Made by a program: the position numbers and the translations under genes
The notes under the pieces: generated by a model
The model's input: the letters and a program-made list of their open reading frames with translations, nothing else
The model's database searches: none
Told to the model about the DNA's origin: nothing
Part shown: piece after piece, positions 37,498 to 51,525 of the stretch
Layout: the number at the start of each line of letters is the position of its first letter
How positions within the stretch are numbered: position 1 is the stretch's first letter
Assembly (NCBI GenBank): GCA_008694505.1
Contig: VZDJ01000052.1
Coordinates: 2,807,245-2,871,244, forward strand
Direction: 5' to 3'
Length of the DNA: 64,000 nt
DNA from: Cyanoderma ruficeps
Taxonomy: Eukaryota > Chordata > Aves > Passeriformes > Timaliidae

Positions 37498-40400
37498 TGC
37501 AGGTTGTGCCATTGGGTGGGTGAGCCCTCCTGACTGCCAGAGTTTAGCCTGGACCTCTCCTAATCAGACGTTCCCGTTGGCTTGGGAGGATTTGTGTCAG
37601 TCTGCACAAAGTTGTGTTGATCCCTGTGGAACCTTACACTGGCTAGCCTTGGAGTACTGGGAAAACCATTTCTTTTCCTGTGTCTCACTTACTTCTCTGC
37701 TGGTATGGAGGAGGAGGGGTGGATCATAGATTTTTTTCATTTTGTGGGAGGGTTATGATTTGGTGTAATTGGAGTAATGAAGATGGCATTGTCTTTTCAT
37801 GGATTTATGCTGACATGGGATAATGCTCTAGGCTTTTTCTCTGTCAAACCCCTTGCCTTCAGAAGTTCTTCCCTGAGGAAGCCAAACTTCCTCCCAAGTA
37901 GTTCTGTGAGCTCACCAGCCTTGCTCATGTCCCTGTAAATGTGCCACTTTCCCATGGGTTTAAAACCGCTTTTCTCCCCTCCATTTGCCAGCATGAAATA
38001 ATAGGATTGTTCCAGTGGGAAAGGAAATGTGTTTTGACACCATTGTGTCAGAGTGCCACTTTGAGGGTGATTTGTTTAACTTGTGCTAAGTTCCTGTTGG
38101 CGTTTCTTTGCGGTTATTATCATTTTGTAAACATTACAGAGGGGGCTGCAAAGTGCCAACTGCTTTATGTTTTCTGTTAAATCAAACATACAGTGCAGCC
38201 CATTCACATGACCTAATCCCCTGTGCCTGACTTGTTTTGCAACTCTGGGACCAAGATCTCCAAAAAAGAGTGAATTTGGAATACAAAGCCACAAGGCTCT
38301 GCTCACCCCAGTGGAAGGGCAGGTCCCGACACCATCAGCGACTCAGTTTTGCAGAGGAATGATTCCCTCTCCTTCCATGCAGATCCGTGGCTCTGAGTTG
38401 TAAAAACAATAATAAGGAGGAATTGGGGAATCCTTATGTTATCCTACCCACTATGAGCTGCTGCCTTCAGGTGTTATCTCCAAGTGAAAAAAAATCCCAA
38501 ACTTTTACACTTTTAAAAGTAATGTGCATAAGTTTTTCTTCCCCGTGAGCACATCCAGTGTCTATAGCAGGTGGTAGCATCCCTGAGCATTCCTTTTCCC
38601 AGCCTGGGGCTGAGCAGCAGCAGTGCTGGGCTGGTTCCTGGGTGCATTCATGGCCCCAGGCTGTCCTGCCCCGGGATGACTGGGAGAAGCACTGCTGGGC
38701 AGGCAGGACTCTGGCCTCTCCTGGAGTGCTAGGGCTCCACCTGAGACACCTGGGAAGGTCACTGTGTGTCCCTATGCCATAATCTGCTCAGGAGTCACGT
38801 GCCACTGCAGTTACGATCCCGTCAGGAGAGCAGGGCTGGCAAACGAGCCGTGCCAAAGTCGTCAAGCATCAAAGCATCCACAAGGTGCATTTTCCACTGG
38901 AAAGCCAGCATGTCCTAAGGAATTACAAGAGGCGGAGCAAGTTATTTCAGTTCTGGGTTTTTAACAGCTGTCCCTCCCTCTCTTCTTGTGGTGGTCAGCC
39001 TTTCCAGCCAGATGGACCAGGCAGCCTTTTCCAGAGGCAGGGACATGCGATGCGATGCTCTTGTCCCCCGTAACTTGTCACGCAAGGCTGGTGGCTTTGT
39101 TCTTGCACACTGAATCCAGTGCTTCTGGGAAGCTTTGGACTGAGATATATTACAAGCTGGATAAATTCATTCTGCCTCCCCTCTGCTTTTTGTCATATAA
39201 TGGTGACAGAAAAAATGGCAGTAGGAAAAGGCTGCTATTGTTAAAATAATTAATCTGGCTGATAGCCTCTTCCTAAAGGGCCCTTGGGAAAGAGGACTGC
39301 CAAAAGTAGGCTGCAGGCTGGGCAAATTTGCATAGTGTGAAAGGTGGGACATTTAATAATAAATCTGTATTTGTTATCTTGGCCTTTTACAATGAAATGG
39401 AAGTACCGCCAGCGCTTTGACGTCCAGAGTAAATACCCTACAGTATTTACTGGGCAAGGCTGAAACAGGCTTTTGTGGGGAGGTTAAAATGAAAATAAAA
39501 AGCAGAGTATTGTGGAGTGAGTTTTGAAATGCTGAAAATGATGAGTTTCTCCGGTTTGGATTTCTGGAACTCTTGAGGAGATTAGCATAAATTTGGTTAC
39601 ATGAAGGATAAAGCCTGTTGTTAAAAGTGGTGGCAGTGAATCCAGCACAGGATAAATTTAATAATCTGCTTCTGCTGGTTTTCATCTTTCTCACAGTGTT
39701 TCCTTGACAGAATTATCTGTAATGAATTGAAGTCCAAATCCACGTGTTTTACGTCTGTCACTGTTTTTTGAAAGTAAGTGGCCATTTAGAAAGGCACCCA
39801 GACTTCACGTAAAGGCGTTTAGCTGTGGCATATCTGTGATGTCCCAGGAATGTGACTAAGTGCTCCTGAACACTCAGTATCACGTCATTTATCACCCATG
39901 AATGCAAGCATCTCTGGATAAATGCTAATTAATGATTGTCATGTAATTAGAAATTATTCTTTACCAGTATCTGGGCTACTCAATCTAATGGCTTTTGTAT
40001 CTAACAAGTGACATATTCTGAGCAACAAAAACCTGGAGTTTTAAGAGGCAGCGTTGTTGAGCTGGGTTAACATGGTTCACTTCTGCAAAAATACATCAGC
40101 TCCAGTCTCTTGTTTTCCTGCAAATGAAGCAACAGGAAGGTGACTGCTGTCAGCACAGGAGAAGGTGAGCTTTCAGCTCTGAAAAAGATGCTGCTGACAT
40201 GGGACTCTCTGGGAAGCATTTTTTCCTCTCCTCTTGTCTTCTGAAAGTACTGAAGCATTACACGGAACTCTGGGGAAGGTGTTTTATTTAAATCTGAAGC
40301 TTTTTATTGCTTGTGGTACCCTGGAAGCGGCTCTGTTGCAGTCTCTTAACTCCATATCAAGTGCAGGGGTTGTGTTGGCTTACACCATCAAAGGGTGTGG

Positions 40401-41994
40401 GGAGAACAAGCAGAAACCCAAACCATGGCCGGGGATGGCCACCCCAGCAGGCAGGTCCAGGTCTTTGGGAGGATGCCCCAGTTGTTAGCAGGGGTGGGCT
40501 GATGCCCAGCCCTCAGCCAGGTTACCAAGGCCTGGTGCTACACGGGGAAGAGCTGATCAGGCATGGCACAGAGCACGGGGACGCGCTCCAGGCATCAGGG
40601 AGGAGGTTTTGGATACGCTCACTAGAATCGTTCAGCCAAGATGCACATGAAAATTGCTGTCTTAAAATCTTGTAAATGCTTTATCCTACTCTTCAGAATA
40701 TCCACTCTCTTGGTTTCGGCAGTCACCAGCTGTCCCTGACTGCTACAGCAGTGCTGACTCAGCCCAGATGCTTAAGCACAGTTTCTATCCAGGATCTGCA
40801 GCACAGGGCTGTAATACAGCTTTTGGTGCAGCAGTGCTGAGCCTACACAGCCATCAGGATTGCTGTCTGCTTTCCTGCTCGTTTCGTTACTTGCTGTGAC
40901 TTTCCTCGTCCTTTTCCGATGCCCCTGTCCCTGCAATTGCCCAACACGTTGTAATTATCTTGTCATTCTTTAGAATCAATGCCTTTCCATATATGTGTCT
41001 GTGCTTCCCTGGCTGGCTTCACTGGCAGATGCTTAGGGGCAAATCTTCAGCTGGTAAAAACAGAGCTCCCTGCAACCACGATAATTTACACCAGCTGACA
41101 ATTGGCCACTTGGATATCTTAAAATATCCATCTCTGAGAAGCAATTTGGTACTTAATGAAGAAAACGCTCCTAGTCATCTATTTCTCATTTCCAAACACC
41201 ATGAATATGGTTGGGTGTTGTTTTTGGGTTTTTGTTTTTTTTTTCTTTTAGTCTGAGCTTTGTTTTTAATAGAAGCAGTGTTGTGTAATCTGGACTATAA
41301 CACATGTTCATGGAAGTGTCTTTGAAATATGCATTTTATTTCTTATTTAAATATTTTAAGAAAAACGTTCTGTATTTTGCTATGAGATGTGTAAATGCTT
41401 CAAACTTGCCAAACCTTTCTGTTTGGGAAGTAGCCTTTCCACATTTTGGCAGGATAAGCGTAGTTCTCCCCTGCCCTTTTCCAAAATCCTCTCTGAAGCC
41501 AACTTCTTTTTCTGATTCTAAGCATATTCTCCATTCTGAAATGTCGGTGAGTGGGATAACTTTGTATTGTAATATGTCTTCACAGAAATTAATGGATAAA
41601 ACTACAACCTGGAACTCTGGTTTATAAGCCTCTAGTGCCAAGGAGTGGACTATAGCTGGAAGGTCATTTTCCTGTTAATTTGTGTGCTGGGGTTTCTCCT
41701 TGCTCATATGTGTCCAAATAAGCTCCCACCAGACTGCAGTGCTTATTTTTTTAGAGTAAAAAGAACTCTTTTTCCTCTCTTCTTTAATGGACAAAACATT
41801 TAGGTAGTGCTGCTGTTTCCTTTTTTAAACTTTGTTCGAGGAAGCTGTAAGGAGTGGGAAAAGTTAATTGTTTAAAGTAATACAGACCCCTGAGGCTGAC
41901 CTTCCTTTAGGACCTTAAAATGCTCAAAGTTTTATACTCCAGAGACTCTGCAGTGGGGTTCCCAGGAATGCCTTGGCTTTGTGTTAATTTGTTT

Positions 41995-42018
41995 TCTCTT
42001 CATATAAATATGAAGAGA
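41995..42018. repeat. 24-base near-perfect palindrome
   Basis: Arms TCTCTTCATAT (41995-42005) and ATATGAAGAGA (42008-42018) are exact reverse complements around a 2-base AA centre. Confidence 0.95.
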
Positions 42019-43486
42019 TCTCGTGTTTCTTTTAATATCTGGATTACACGGTCATGTCTTTAAAACTATAAATAGAGAGGCCTATTTCAAGTAGGAAAGC
42101 TGTAGAGTGAGATAGTGGAGAGATGGATTTGGGGAGATTTGGTACTGTTCAGGATGCTGTTATTGATTTAGGTGAAGTCTGGCCTCCTGCATAATGCAGT
42201 AGAGCCTCCAGGCTTGCTGCTGCCTACCAAGGCATCTAAATTGTGATTCAATTACCTCAGGAAGATAAAAGACTTTCTGAAGTGGGAGAAGGTGCATTTG
42301 TTTCATTACAGTTTGATTTGAAGCTTTTCTGTGGAGTTTTTGGTTCAGTTTTAGGGGGTTGGACGTTTTTGTTCTGTTTGGTAGGAGGGGTTCTTCCCCC
42401 CCTTTTCCCCACAACAGTGAGTTGCATCCCTCCATCAAAAAGAAAAGAAAAAAACCTCAAACAAATGAAGCACCTCAATGCTGGGTTTTCCATAAGGGTG
42501 ATTTAAAGGATTTCTCAGCATTAGTTCTGCAGAGGCAACACTGGGAATTGTGCTGCTGAAAGAAGAGAGGAAATTGTCGCTGCTCCTGAGCATGATCAGT
42601 GACAATGACCATTGTGTTATTTTTTGTCACTGCTTATTCCAGCTCCTTCAGACCTATTTGAAAACTGTAGTTTCCTAAGAGAGACCCACTCAGCTATCCC
42701 AGCACTCTTTTCTTAGAGCCTGCTTGTTCTAACTCACTCTTCAGATTTAGCATGTGGGAATTGGTTTGTCTTGAAAGCTTCCAAGGGTGATTTCTTCATT
42801 TTATACAAGTGGTTCAAACAGTAGCTAGTACAAATCATTCACTAATGAGCTGCAGAGCCTCTGATTTACTAGAAATTATTAGAAATTTGGAACAGAAGAA
42901 TCCTATTCCAAAGAACTGCAGCATGGGCAGCCTTCTATTCTGGCTCTGGCACCTGTACTGTAGCAGGGATGTAGCCCAAAGGGGACTCCATGAGCTCCAC
43001 ACAAATTAAACACGGAGAAAAAGGTAAAATTACAAAACCAGGATGATTCAAAAGTGTTCACTTTTTTGTATGAGGTAAGGGCAAGGTTTAAACCATCATA
43101 TGAACAGTCTCTACTCTGAAACGAGGAGAGACCCCGTAGGAAAGATCGTTTGTCCTCTCCTTTTCCTCCCTTCTTACACTGGCCAGAATTTGCATCTGCC
43201 TGGGTTTTCTGCAACAGGTTATTTAACGTATTTCCGGCATTCATGCAAGTGGAAATCTACTTCTAGGCTTTCCTTTGCTGAAGGATAGATGGCTTCTGGT
43301 GAGATGATCTGACTGCAGCAAAATAAACAGAACAGTCCATAAGCTCTGGGTCCTGTCCCTAAGTGAGCTCATGAGCATCAACAGCCTCAATGTGAGCTTT
43401 GTGGTCAGGCAGGTGGGCTGGAAATCAGGTTTGTTATGGCCTCAGTGCCTGAGTTGGATGTGACAGTCCCATCTTGGTGTTATTTT

Positions 43487-43522
43487 GCTGGGCATCATTA
43501 GCATGCTGGGCTTCATTAGCAT
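43487..43522. repeat. 18-bp tandem duplication
   Basis: GCTGGGCATCATTAGCAT (43487-43504) is followed directly by GCTGGGCTTCATTAGCAT (43505-43522), with one mismatch. Confidence 0.95.
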
Positions 43523-44628
43523 GCCAGCAGAGAGCTGGGAGGCAGCTGGGGAGCATTAATGGGCAGCACTCAGCCATCCAGCAAAGCAGCAGCAGCTCCT
43601 GAATGGAAAATGACGGTGTCTAAGCCATTTGGTGTGAATTGGCCAGCAAAGGAGGATGTCTGACAGAGCAGTCAGGACATGATGTCATTTTCCCAGGACA
43701 GGGTTTGCAAAGGGCGCTGCAGCTCCAGCATTCAGCATCTCTTCCTCTCCTCTGCTGAATGCTTTTGTTGCAGCAGCCTCTCAGTTCTTTGGCAATATTA
43801 TTCTAAGAACAGAGTAAATTCCAGGCATTTAAGTGAAAATGGGATTGGTTCCATTTTATTTTTTTGTCTCCCATGGAGAACATATGGTTTTCTCTAATTG
43901 ATGCTGAACAAATCAACATTTAGGCGTTACTATACCAATAAATCTACTGCTATGTCTGTTCTTTTCTTTCAGGTGTGCATTCAGAATTTGGCTAACTAGG
44001 CTTGTTAATTCATGAATTCAGTGTGTGCAGGGCCTCACAAAGCAGAGAAATGGGTAGTTTTGCAGTCTGTTGAAAAGACCTTGTGCATCCAAATGAATTG
44101 CCCAATACATGTGACCCAGACAATTTTCCTCAGTGTTTTTTTTATCTGAGGGGCAATACAAATGATCACATTCTTAGCCTAAAAGTTGCTGAGGACAAGT
44201 TCCCAAAAAGTGATTGTAAATGGATTCTAAAGATTAGCAGCAGTTGAAATACTAGAACAAAATTTCTATAATGAGTTTCTTGTTTATTGGTGGTATCTCC
44301 ATTGGTTAACCCTGTGATTTTCAAATTAACACTTGTCCCCAGGTCAGCACCAATTATGTATAGTAGTAAATAACTACCTAACAGTGTCATCAATCTGTGG
44401 AACTCAGTTTTTACATCAACTTCAGATGGGAACACCCCATATCAATGCTGTCCCTGCTCTTAGGGCTCTGGTGTTCAAATTAATTTAAAGTGGTGTTATC
44501 TAATGTAAAACTGAAAGTTGTTCCTGAAGCTAAAATGCCAGTTTTGCATCTTGTGAAGTGTTGCACAGACAGAACTGTTCTGCAGGTGAGATTATGTAAC
44601 TGGGCATCTGCACCTTCTCTTGGCACTG

Positions 44629-44656
44629 TAAATAAATAAATAGTAGATAAATAAAG
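44629..44656. repeat. (AAAT)n-like simple repeat
   Basis: GTAAATAAATAAATAGTAG followed by ATAAATAAAG: an interrupted tetranucleotide tract. Confidence 0.85.
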
Positions 44657-46806
44657 AACAGACCTATTTAAATCCTGGGCGGCCCTGCTGCAGTAAGTGT
44701 GGAAACACTCTCAGAGTGCAGTGGCTGATTGCAGGGCTCAGTCCTTAATTTCCTTATGGTCCTTCTCCCATTCAAGTGAGGAGTCAGGCAGGGATGTAGG
44801 GTGAGGGATTTGCCCCACAGCTGGCAGCTGTGGTAATGCAGAATGCTGCTGCAAACCTCTCCTTGATCCGTGTCGAGCTGATTCAGCCCAGCTCACTGCA
44901 GCAGCAGGACTTGAAATAAAAACTGCTTGCTGCACTATATAGGATTGTTTTAGTTGTTTGCTCTGGTTTCTGTGGGGATAATTGTCACCTACTTGTGTTC
45001 TCTGTACTGTTCTGTGATGTTCTTGACCACTTTCCTAATGTCCATTTCACTTCCAAGCTGCAGAATTCTAGACTTGGAGTTATTTACCTACTATTTCTTC
45101 TGCATATCATGTCTCAGACTTTCCCTTCTCATTGTAGTGAGCAGTTTTGAAATTTAGTCTCTAACAGTTTAACATCTTAATTTTAATATGCATCATCTTT
45201 GTTTCTTGATCATTTTGTTGACAGTGATTTCAGTTTTCCCTTTCAGAAAAGAAAACCATTCATTTGCCTTGTGAATATCAAAAATGAGACTTACTGATAC
45301 CACAAAAGGGCAACTTACTGGAAGAAACACTGTAACTTTCTTTGAAAAGTCTTTCATTTGTATTTTAGTATTGATATTACACGGTGTCAAAAATTATACT
45401 GCAACCTCCTTTCTTTTCTTGCCCACACAGAGTATTTAATAAAAGAAAAGAAAATGTCACTGGATCTGTGAGCGTCTGTATGTATTTGTCAGAACACCAC
45501 AGCAGAGTGGCATTGTGTTGAGGACCCAGTCAGGGTGGTAATTATTCTCCCAGCAGTTGAAGGCTCTACCTGTTCCCTGCATTTTTAAAGTGCCTGCTGG
45601 AGAACAAGGCACTGCAAATTGATTAAGTATTAATTGTGACAGTGAAATTTTCTGTCATGTGGCGTTGAGCTGCACTGATCTCTAACCTGCGTTTGAACAC
45701 CGTGAAGCAACTGCTTGACTACAATGAAAGTGCACAAGGTGGCTTTTTATGGGAAATCCATCTACAGCTGAGTGGAAAAAGACATTCTTGCCTTTCAGGG
45801 TGCCTTGAGAACTCGCTCCGTGTTAGTTCTGCACGCAGGAATAACAGTGAGGTCAAATGAATTTTTCCAGACTGAAGAGTTTATCCTGTAGGTTTGTGGA
45901 ATCCTGGTAAGTGAAGCTCTGATAGCCTTCACAGGAGGATTTTATTTTGATTACAAATATGGGTCAGTGAGAGGCTTCTGCAGTAAGGAGTGTGTGAGCT
46001 GCCACAGCCCATCTCCTGTGCACTCTGACATGCCTTTTGAAGCCATTTCTGTCCTCACAGAGACACAGTTCAATCAATGAAGGATATCAGCAGGGTTTGT
46101 ACTCTATTTACAAATCTCCACGGTTTCCTACCCCTGATGTTTAACATGCCATGAGTGCAGTCACACCCCAAAGGAGCTATTTGCTACCTCTGGTAAAGCA
46201 CCACAGCCTTCTTGGTCTTCTGCAGCCAGAAATGCTCCAGCCTGCAAGGGATGCTCTGTGCTGCCTGTCTGCCAAGGACACACTTTTCCTTTTATTTAAA
46301 GAACTTATCTGAGTTCTTGGTTACTGCAGTGACACAGACACATGGGTTTCCTCTCTGCTGTTCCACAGCTGGGTCACTTTAGGATGTCCCGGTCCCTATG
46401 GATGACTGACCAACAGCTCCTCCCCTGTGGCTGCTCCTGAGCAGGCTAAAAATGTGAAAATCCCCATCCATCCATCACTCAGGTGCCATTGCCAGACTCT
46501 CTGAGGGTATTTTGAATTAATTTTTGACTTGTACTTTCCCAAAGTTGGCAAAGTGCATATTTAAACCGCAGCAATCATCGGTAATCAGTTTACTATAGAT
46601 TTTAATGGATGTTAATACAGTTTTCCCTCCAAGTGGAATAAAAATGACTCTTAATTTGATCTTGCTATCAAAAAAGCTTTTCAATGTTTTGATTTTATTT
46701 GGTATGTTTTTAATCACTTCCCATTTCAAAGCACATAATTTTGCATTAATATACTACTGGAGAACTTCTTCTGTCCTAAAAACATTGTTTTAATGTTGAA
46801 GTGTTT

Positions 46807-46830
46807 CACTTGGTGCATTTCCACCAAGTG
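46807..46830. repeat. Inverted repeat, 9-bp arms with 6-base loop
   Basis: CACTTGGTG (46807-46815), loop CATTTC, then CACCAAGTG (46822-46830). The stem is too short for a microRNA precursor as it stands. Confidence 0.93.
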
Positions 46831-49800
46831 GAGATGAAGACATTTCTCCAATTTTGGCACGTTTCATACTTTGAAAATCCTCACCTCCAGCTGTTTTTCC
46901 TGTTTTGTTTTCTCCCCTGAGGCGTTTCATGTGATGAAGGGAATCTGCATTTTGTGAATTTTTAAAATGCTCTGTGAAGATTTGGTTGGGAAGCTCCGAG
47001 ATGGGGTAGTTCACAGATGGATGTATGTGTGCCTGTGTAAATGTTTCATGCGTTTCAGTCCTCCTGATCTGACATTTAATAATTACATGGGCTAAGGACA
47101 CAAGACAGCTGTAAAAAGGTGCAGGAATTCATTGCTTATTCCACAGTACCTGATTTAAAATGCTGACCCTTTGGCCTTGCAGTCTAAGGTACAACCCATT
47201 CTGCAGCCCCAGCTCCCTTATTCCCAGTATTCCACTGGTTTACTTCCATCCTTTTCCCATCTGGCTTGAACTACTAGTTTAAATTTCACAGCTGAAGCCT
47301 TAAAGGCCTGCCCTGTTACCTGGTTTGTCGTCCTCATTGCTGGAGCCTCGCAGTTACAGAGCTGCCTGCTCTCTCTGTAGGTTATGTGGCACTCTCTGCA
47401 GAGGTACATGAAGGTTTCAGGGGAGGTGCTAGGTTTTATTCCTTCCTCATCTTCCTCTGGATGTGCCTCCGCTGCTGTAGCCTTGTTGGTGTTGTAGAAG
47501 ATTTCATCAGAGGCCCTGGCTGGAGGTGACGAGGCCTAGGGGGAATCGGAGAATATTCTCTGCCCCCGTCTGTATCGTGTCGTCTTCTTTCCTCAGCTGC
47601 CCTTTTTCCACCCTGCTCCCTCTTCCCTGAGTGTTGGTCTGTTCTCAGGAGAGAAGAATAAAGGTGTGAATTGTGTGCTGCCAGCCCAGCTCCTGAGATA
47701 AGGGCAAGTGTTTATCCAGAGGGCTCTTGTGGATTCAACAGTGGGAACATGCAGCACTTGGCTCTTTTATCACCCGATGCTGTATTTTCTGTGACTGAAG
47801 CTGTGTCAGCTGGCCAGCAGCTTCACCCCTTTCCTCCTGTAGATGGCCTGCAGTTTGCAGCTGCCCAGCTGGCCCTGCCATATGGTTATTTTGTCTTCAC
47901 TTAAGGCCAGTGACCCTCCGAGTTGTTCAATTTGTCTATTTTGTGCGGCTCCTCGGCTGCCTAAAGTAACGTGTGAAAGTTAATACTCCCTTTAATAACT
48001 AAAATTTCACTGTCCAGGATGGGATTTTCACAGGTCAGTGGTGATGCTGGTCATCACTAGAGCTTTGTTGTAATCTCAGTTTGTACGGATAAAATGCAGC
48101 TTCTGATTGAAGAAGTAAAATAAAAATAAGCTTTCTTCTTCCTTTTTCTTATCACCTCCTTGTTTATTTGCTAAAACTGCATGTGTTCACCCTTCTTCTG
48201 TTTTGCTCTACCAAAACCCTCATCTAATCAACTACAAAAAACTAAACCCTAGTTTTGGCAAAACAGGGATAGAGCTTTTATTATTGTATTATCCCCAGGA
48301 GCTAAGAACATGGGAATATGAGCAAATAAAACTGTGGTTTGGGAACCAAATGGAATACTGAAGGTGCTCCCATACTGGCTTGTCTTAATTGAACCAAACA
48401 GTTTATCAGGTTTGCTTCCCATATTGTAGAATGCAGAGTGTACCTTGTATTTTGTTTGAATTTTCAAGCCTGGTTGTTTTTGTTGTTGTTCTTGAGATGG
48501 CTATAGGGAAAACGGGTCCAAAAAATCTTGTTTTTGGAGGTTTTTTTATGACTGGAGAGCAGAAGGAGGAATTTCTGCTCCCCTTTAAAACAGATGGAAA
48601 ACTTTTGCTGTCTCATCCTTAGGCTGGGCTGAAGTCAGGGATGTGGGCCCTTCTCTGTTCAGCCCCACTTGCTCGTTCACAGGATCATTCCTTTTCACTG
48701 CTCTCTGGAGAAGAAGCTTCTTGCTTCTGCCTGTAATGTGCCACTAAAAGTAGGGATAAGGCAAGGAGGAGACTCTGAGTGACAAGAGCAGTGTCTTTGT
48801 GCACAGCCTGGAAGGACTTCCTGATAAATACAAAATGCTCCCGATGAATTTCCTGGCCTGTTTTGTCGGCCTATATGGAACAGCTTAGAAATTGCAGAAT
48901 AAGCTGCAAAATGAAGACAGTTTAAAAAACAAGCTGGTTTAGAGGTGGTAGTGCATGCTATGATAAGCCTGAATTAGCCTTACTTTCTAGACTGATATTT
49001 GTGGATTATGCTTTCATGGCTCAATCACCAAGCTACTGAGCAAATCTGGTTTTATCCACTTAGGGCAGGCTCTGCTGTAGCATGTGCATGGTCTCCAGAA
49101 GTGCAGTGCTGTCTGCTGGAGGGTGTTGGTGCCTGTGTCCTCAGAGCCTCCTGTAACACTGCAAAAGTCAGCATTTTGTAATGCCTGCTATCAGCTCAGC
49201 CCCTTGATTCAGCTGCATCTTCCAAATAAGCTGGGAACCCAAAACGTGGATTTTAGGAGAGAGCTTGCATCAGGCACCTGTCTGAATGCCTTCAGCAAGG
49301 GCTGGTTCCTACCTAGGACAGCTCCAAAGCTGCTCATGAGCTGCAGCACATACCTTGTAGTTCGTGTCCACTGCTTCTTGCTCTGCTCGTTTTGTGTGAG
49401 GAGAAAAATTACTCCTTTCTCACCCCCCTCTATTCAGTTTCCTTTTTGTTCATCTCTCCTTTAATATCAATACCCTCAGTCCACATCTTGAAGTGGAGAG
49501 ATGGGTGATTTGATCCTTGGTCCTGTGTGTATGTCCCAGGTTGGTGTCTGTCAGCTTTGCAAACAGCACAACTTTCAGCTCCTAATGCCTTTAACAAATA
49601 ACAAAACACTGAGCTCTGCCTGGTGAGGTTTCCAGCAGATGGAAGGAGCAGGAGAGGGGCTGCAAGACTCAGGAGAAAGCTGAGTGTGGGTAGGGAAGCT
49701 GTTTCAGGTGCTGATCCTTGATCTCTTGCACCTTTGGAGATGCTAAATACCCTCACCTCAGCAGGACACTCTATAAAAGTATTCACTGGAGAATAAAATA

Positions 49801-51046
49801 TTATCAGCTTAAGAGAGGATGGGCTGGTCAGACTCTTTATGCCCCCATTTGTAGTTGGTAAACTCACTGTATTTAGAAGAAAAGGGAAAAGGTGACTTTG
49901 AACCAAAACTCAGTCTTTTTTCCTTGCACGGAGCCCTTCCTGAAGGCCCCTAAATCCTCCTCATTCTGCCAGGCAGGTGTTGAGCACAGCCCCCTCCAGG
50001 CAAGCCCTGGGCCCACACAGCGTCCCCCAGCAACTGTGGCATCCTGGGACCACACAAAAAATTCCTCCCCTGCACAACCCGTGGCTTTATTTTGGCACAA
50101 GAATCTCAAAGTGGCAACCCAGGGGGAAGGAGAATTCAAATTCCAGCTTCCCACACAGCGATACGGAGACTTACCACTGAGTCACCAAAGCTGCTTAAGA
50201 ATATCATTATGATACTTCCTGAAAACAACATTCCCACCTGGTAAGCTGTAAAGTGTTCAGGCTTTATAAAATTCAGTTCCCTGCTTAAAGTGTCCATTTG
50301 CAGCTGCATTTTTTTTTTGCTGAATTTAAGAGACTTTGTATCTTCAGTAAAGTGGTTTTCAGCCAGAAGTGGTAACTGAGGTGGAAGTTCAATTCATGGA
50401 TCAGCTTATATTCAAGCTTCAGGTGCTTGAGAAGAACAAGTTACAAAGCAAAAAGACTGTTTAATTAGAGAACCTTTAGTTCTTGTGGTCTTTGCAGGAC
50501 AAACAATACTTAAGAGAGTGGTTTGTTTGATCTAAGATGGAGAAGCCATAGCATACCTTGTGCCTCATCCTGGTATCACTGAATGCGTTTCGTATGAATT
50601 CAAATGGAGCGTTTAAATGCTTAATTTCATTGCCTCAGGAGTTCTTTCTCAGGGCTTGATTCGTGTACAAAGTGCATTTGTTTTGTGTTGTGCTGTGCAA
50701 GGCAAAATACAAAAACAGGGCAGCGTTCGTGGAGCGTTCGCTGTTTTCAGCAGTTTGTGTTGTGCCGTGAGATCTGGGGTGGTAATGACTGATAATAGCA
50801 AATCTGTGCTCAGAAGGATCACTTGGATGTTTTGGGAATAAGCCTGTACATAAATTCCCTCTGCTGCTCTGAGCTAGTCTATAATGAAATAAAGAAAGCG
50901 GTCCAAGACATTGCTGAAATGCTCTCAAAATGAACATCCTAACTACTCCTGCAGGAATCAAAGACTGTGCTTAAATATTCACAGGGCTGATGCTTTAGCT
51001 CTTAGGAAGAGTTCATCAACATGCTATTTTGAAGGTATGGATCTCT

Positions 51047-51089
51047 GAATATTAGAATACAGGAATATTAGAATAAAACAGGAATACAG
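51047..51089. repeat. Short imperfect tandem repeat (about 2.5 copies)
   Basis: GAATATTAGAATACAG (51047-51062) is followed by GAATATTAGAATAAAACAG (51063-51081, three extra bases) and a partial GAATACAG (51082-51089). It lies about 235 bases before the 51.3-kb CR1 tail. Confidence 0.9.
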
Positions 51090-51324
51090 GTTTCTAATGT
51101 TAAACTCTAATGCAGAAAATTGTGGTTTGCAGCTTCAGACATGTGCATCATCAGTTCAAATCTGTGCCACCATACAGGGAAAATTAAGAAAGAGAAGAAG
51201 GATGGGGGAAAAGGAAACATCAAGGAATACTTTGACTAAATCATTAATGATCAGGATGTCAGGATTTGTGGATCTGTGGGGTTTTAACTGTAGTTTCTTG
51301 CTGGAAAAGCCTTTACGTGTTCTC

Positions 51325-51525
51325 GGAGTCACAGAATCCTTTAGACTTGAAAAGACCTCTGAGATCATCCAGTCCAACTGCAAAGGCCACCACTAAACCA
51401 TGTCCCCAAGTGCCACATCAATTAAATACTTGCAAGGAGGGTGGCTCTGCCACTTCCCTGGGCAGTCTGTGGCAGTGCTTGACAAGCCTTTCTCCTGTTA
51501 ATTTCTCACTGAAGTTAATTTTGAC
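51325..51525 (-). mobile_element. CR1 LINE 3' tail fragment, antisense
   Basis: Inverted CR1 copy: GGAGTCACAGAATCCTTTAG, GAAAAGACCTCTGAGATCAT, CCAGTCCAACTGC, CTAAACCATGTCCCCAAGTG and CCCTGGGCAGTCTGTGGCAG. The right edge is approximate, since similarity weakens past about 51500. No intact coding part. Confidence 0.87.

Larger units (their letters stand above)
34601..51324. other. Intron, long stretch without recognised mobile elements
   Basis: Nearly 17 kb in which I see only small duplications (37.47, 43.49, 51.05 kb), the near-palindrome at 42.0 kb, the hairpin at 46.8 kb and simple repeats. Reading frames of 100-158 codons (for example 36286-36732 and 49430-49906 on the - strand) lack recognisable domains. 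They sit in GC-richer patches where stops are rarer. Confidence 0.55.

Noticed and set aside
45870..45905. A 36-base micro-exon-like segment between TTTTTCCAG and GTAAGT
   Set aside because: Splice-like pairs this short are expected by chance in 64 kb. There is a stop in the PLCB1 phase and no other support.
49430..49906. A 158-codon open frame on the - strand
   Set aside because: Same reasons: no motif, no initiation or splice context, and low-complexity Leu/Ser/Pro composition from pyrimidine-rich DNA.
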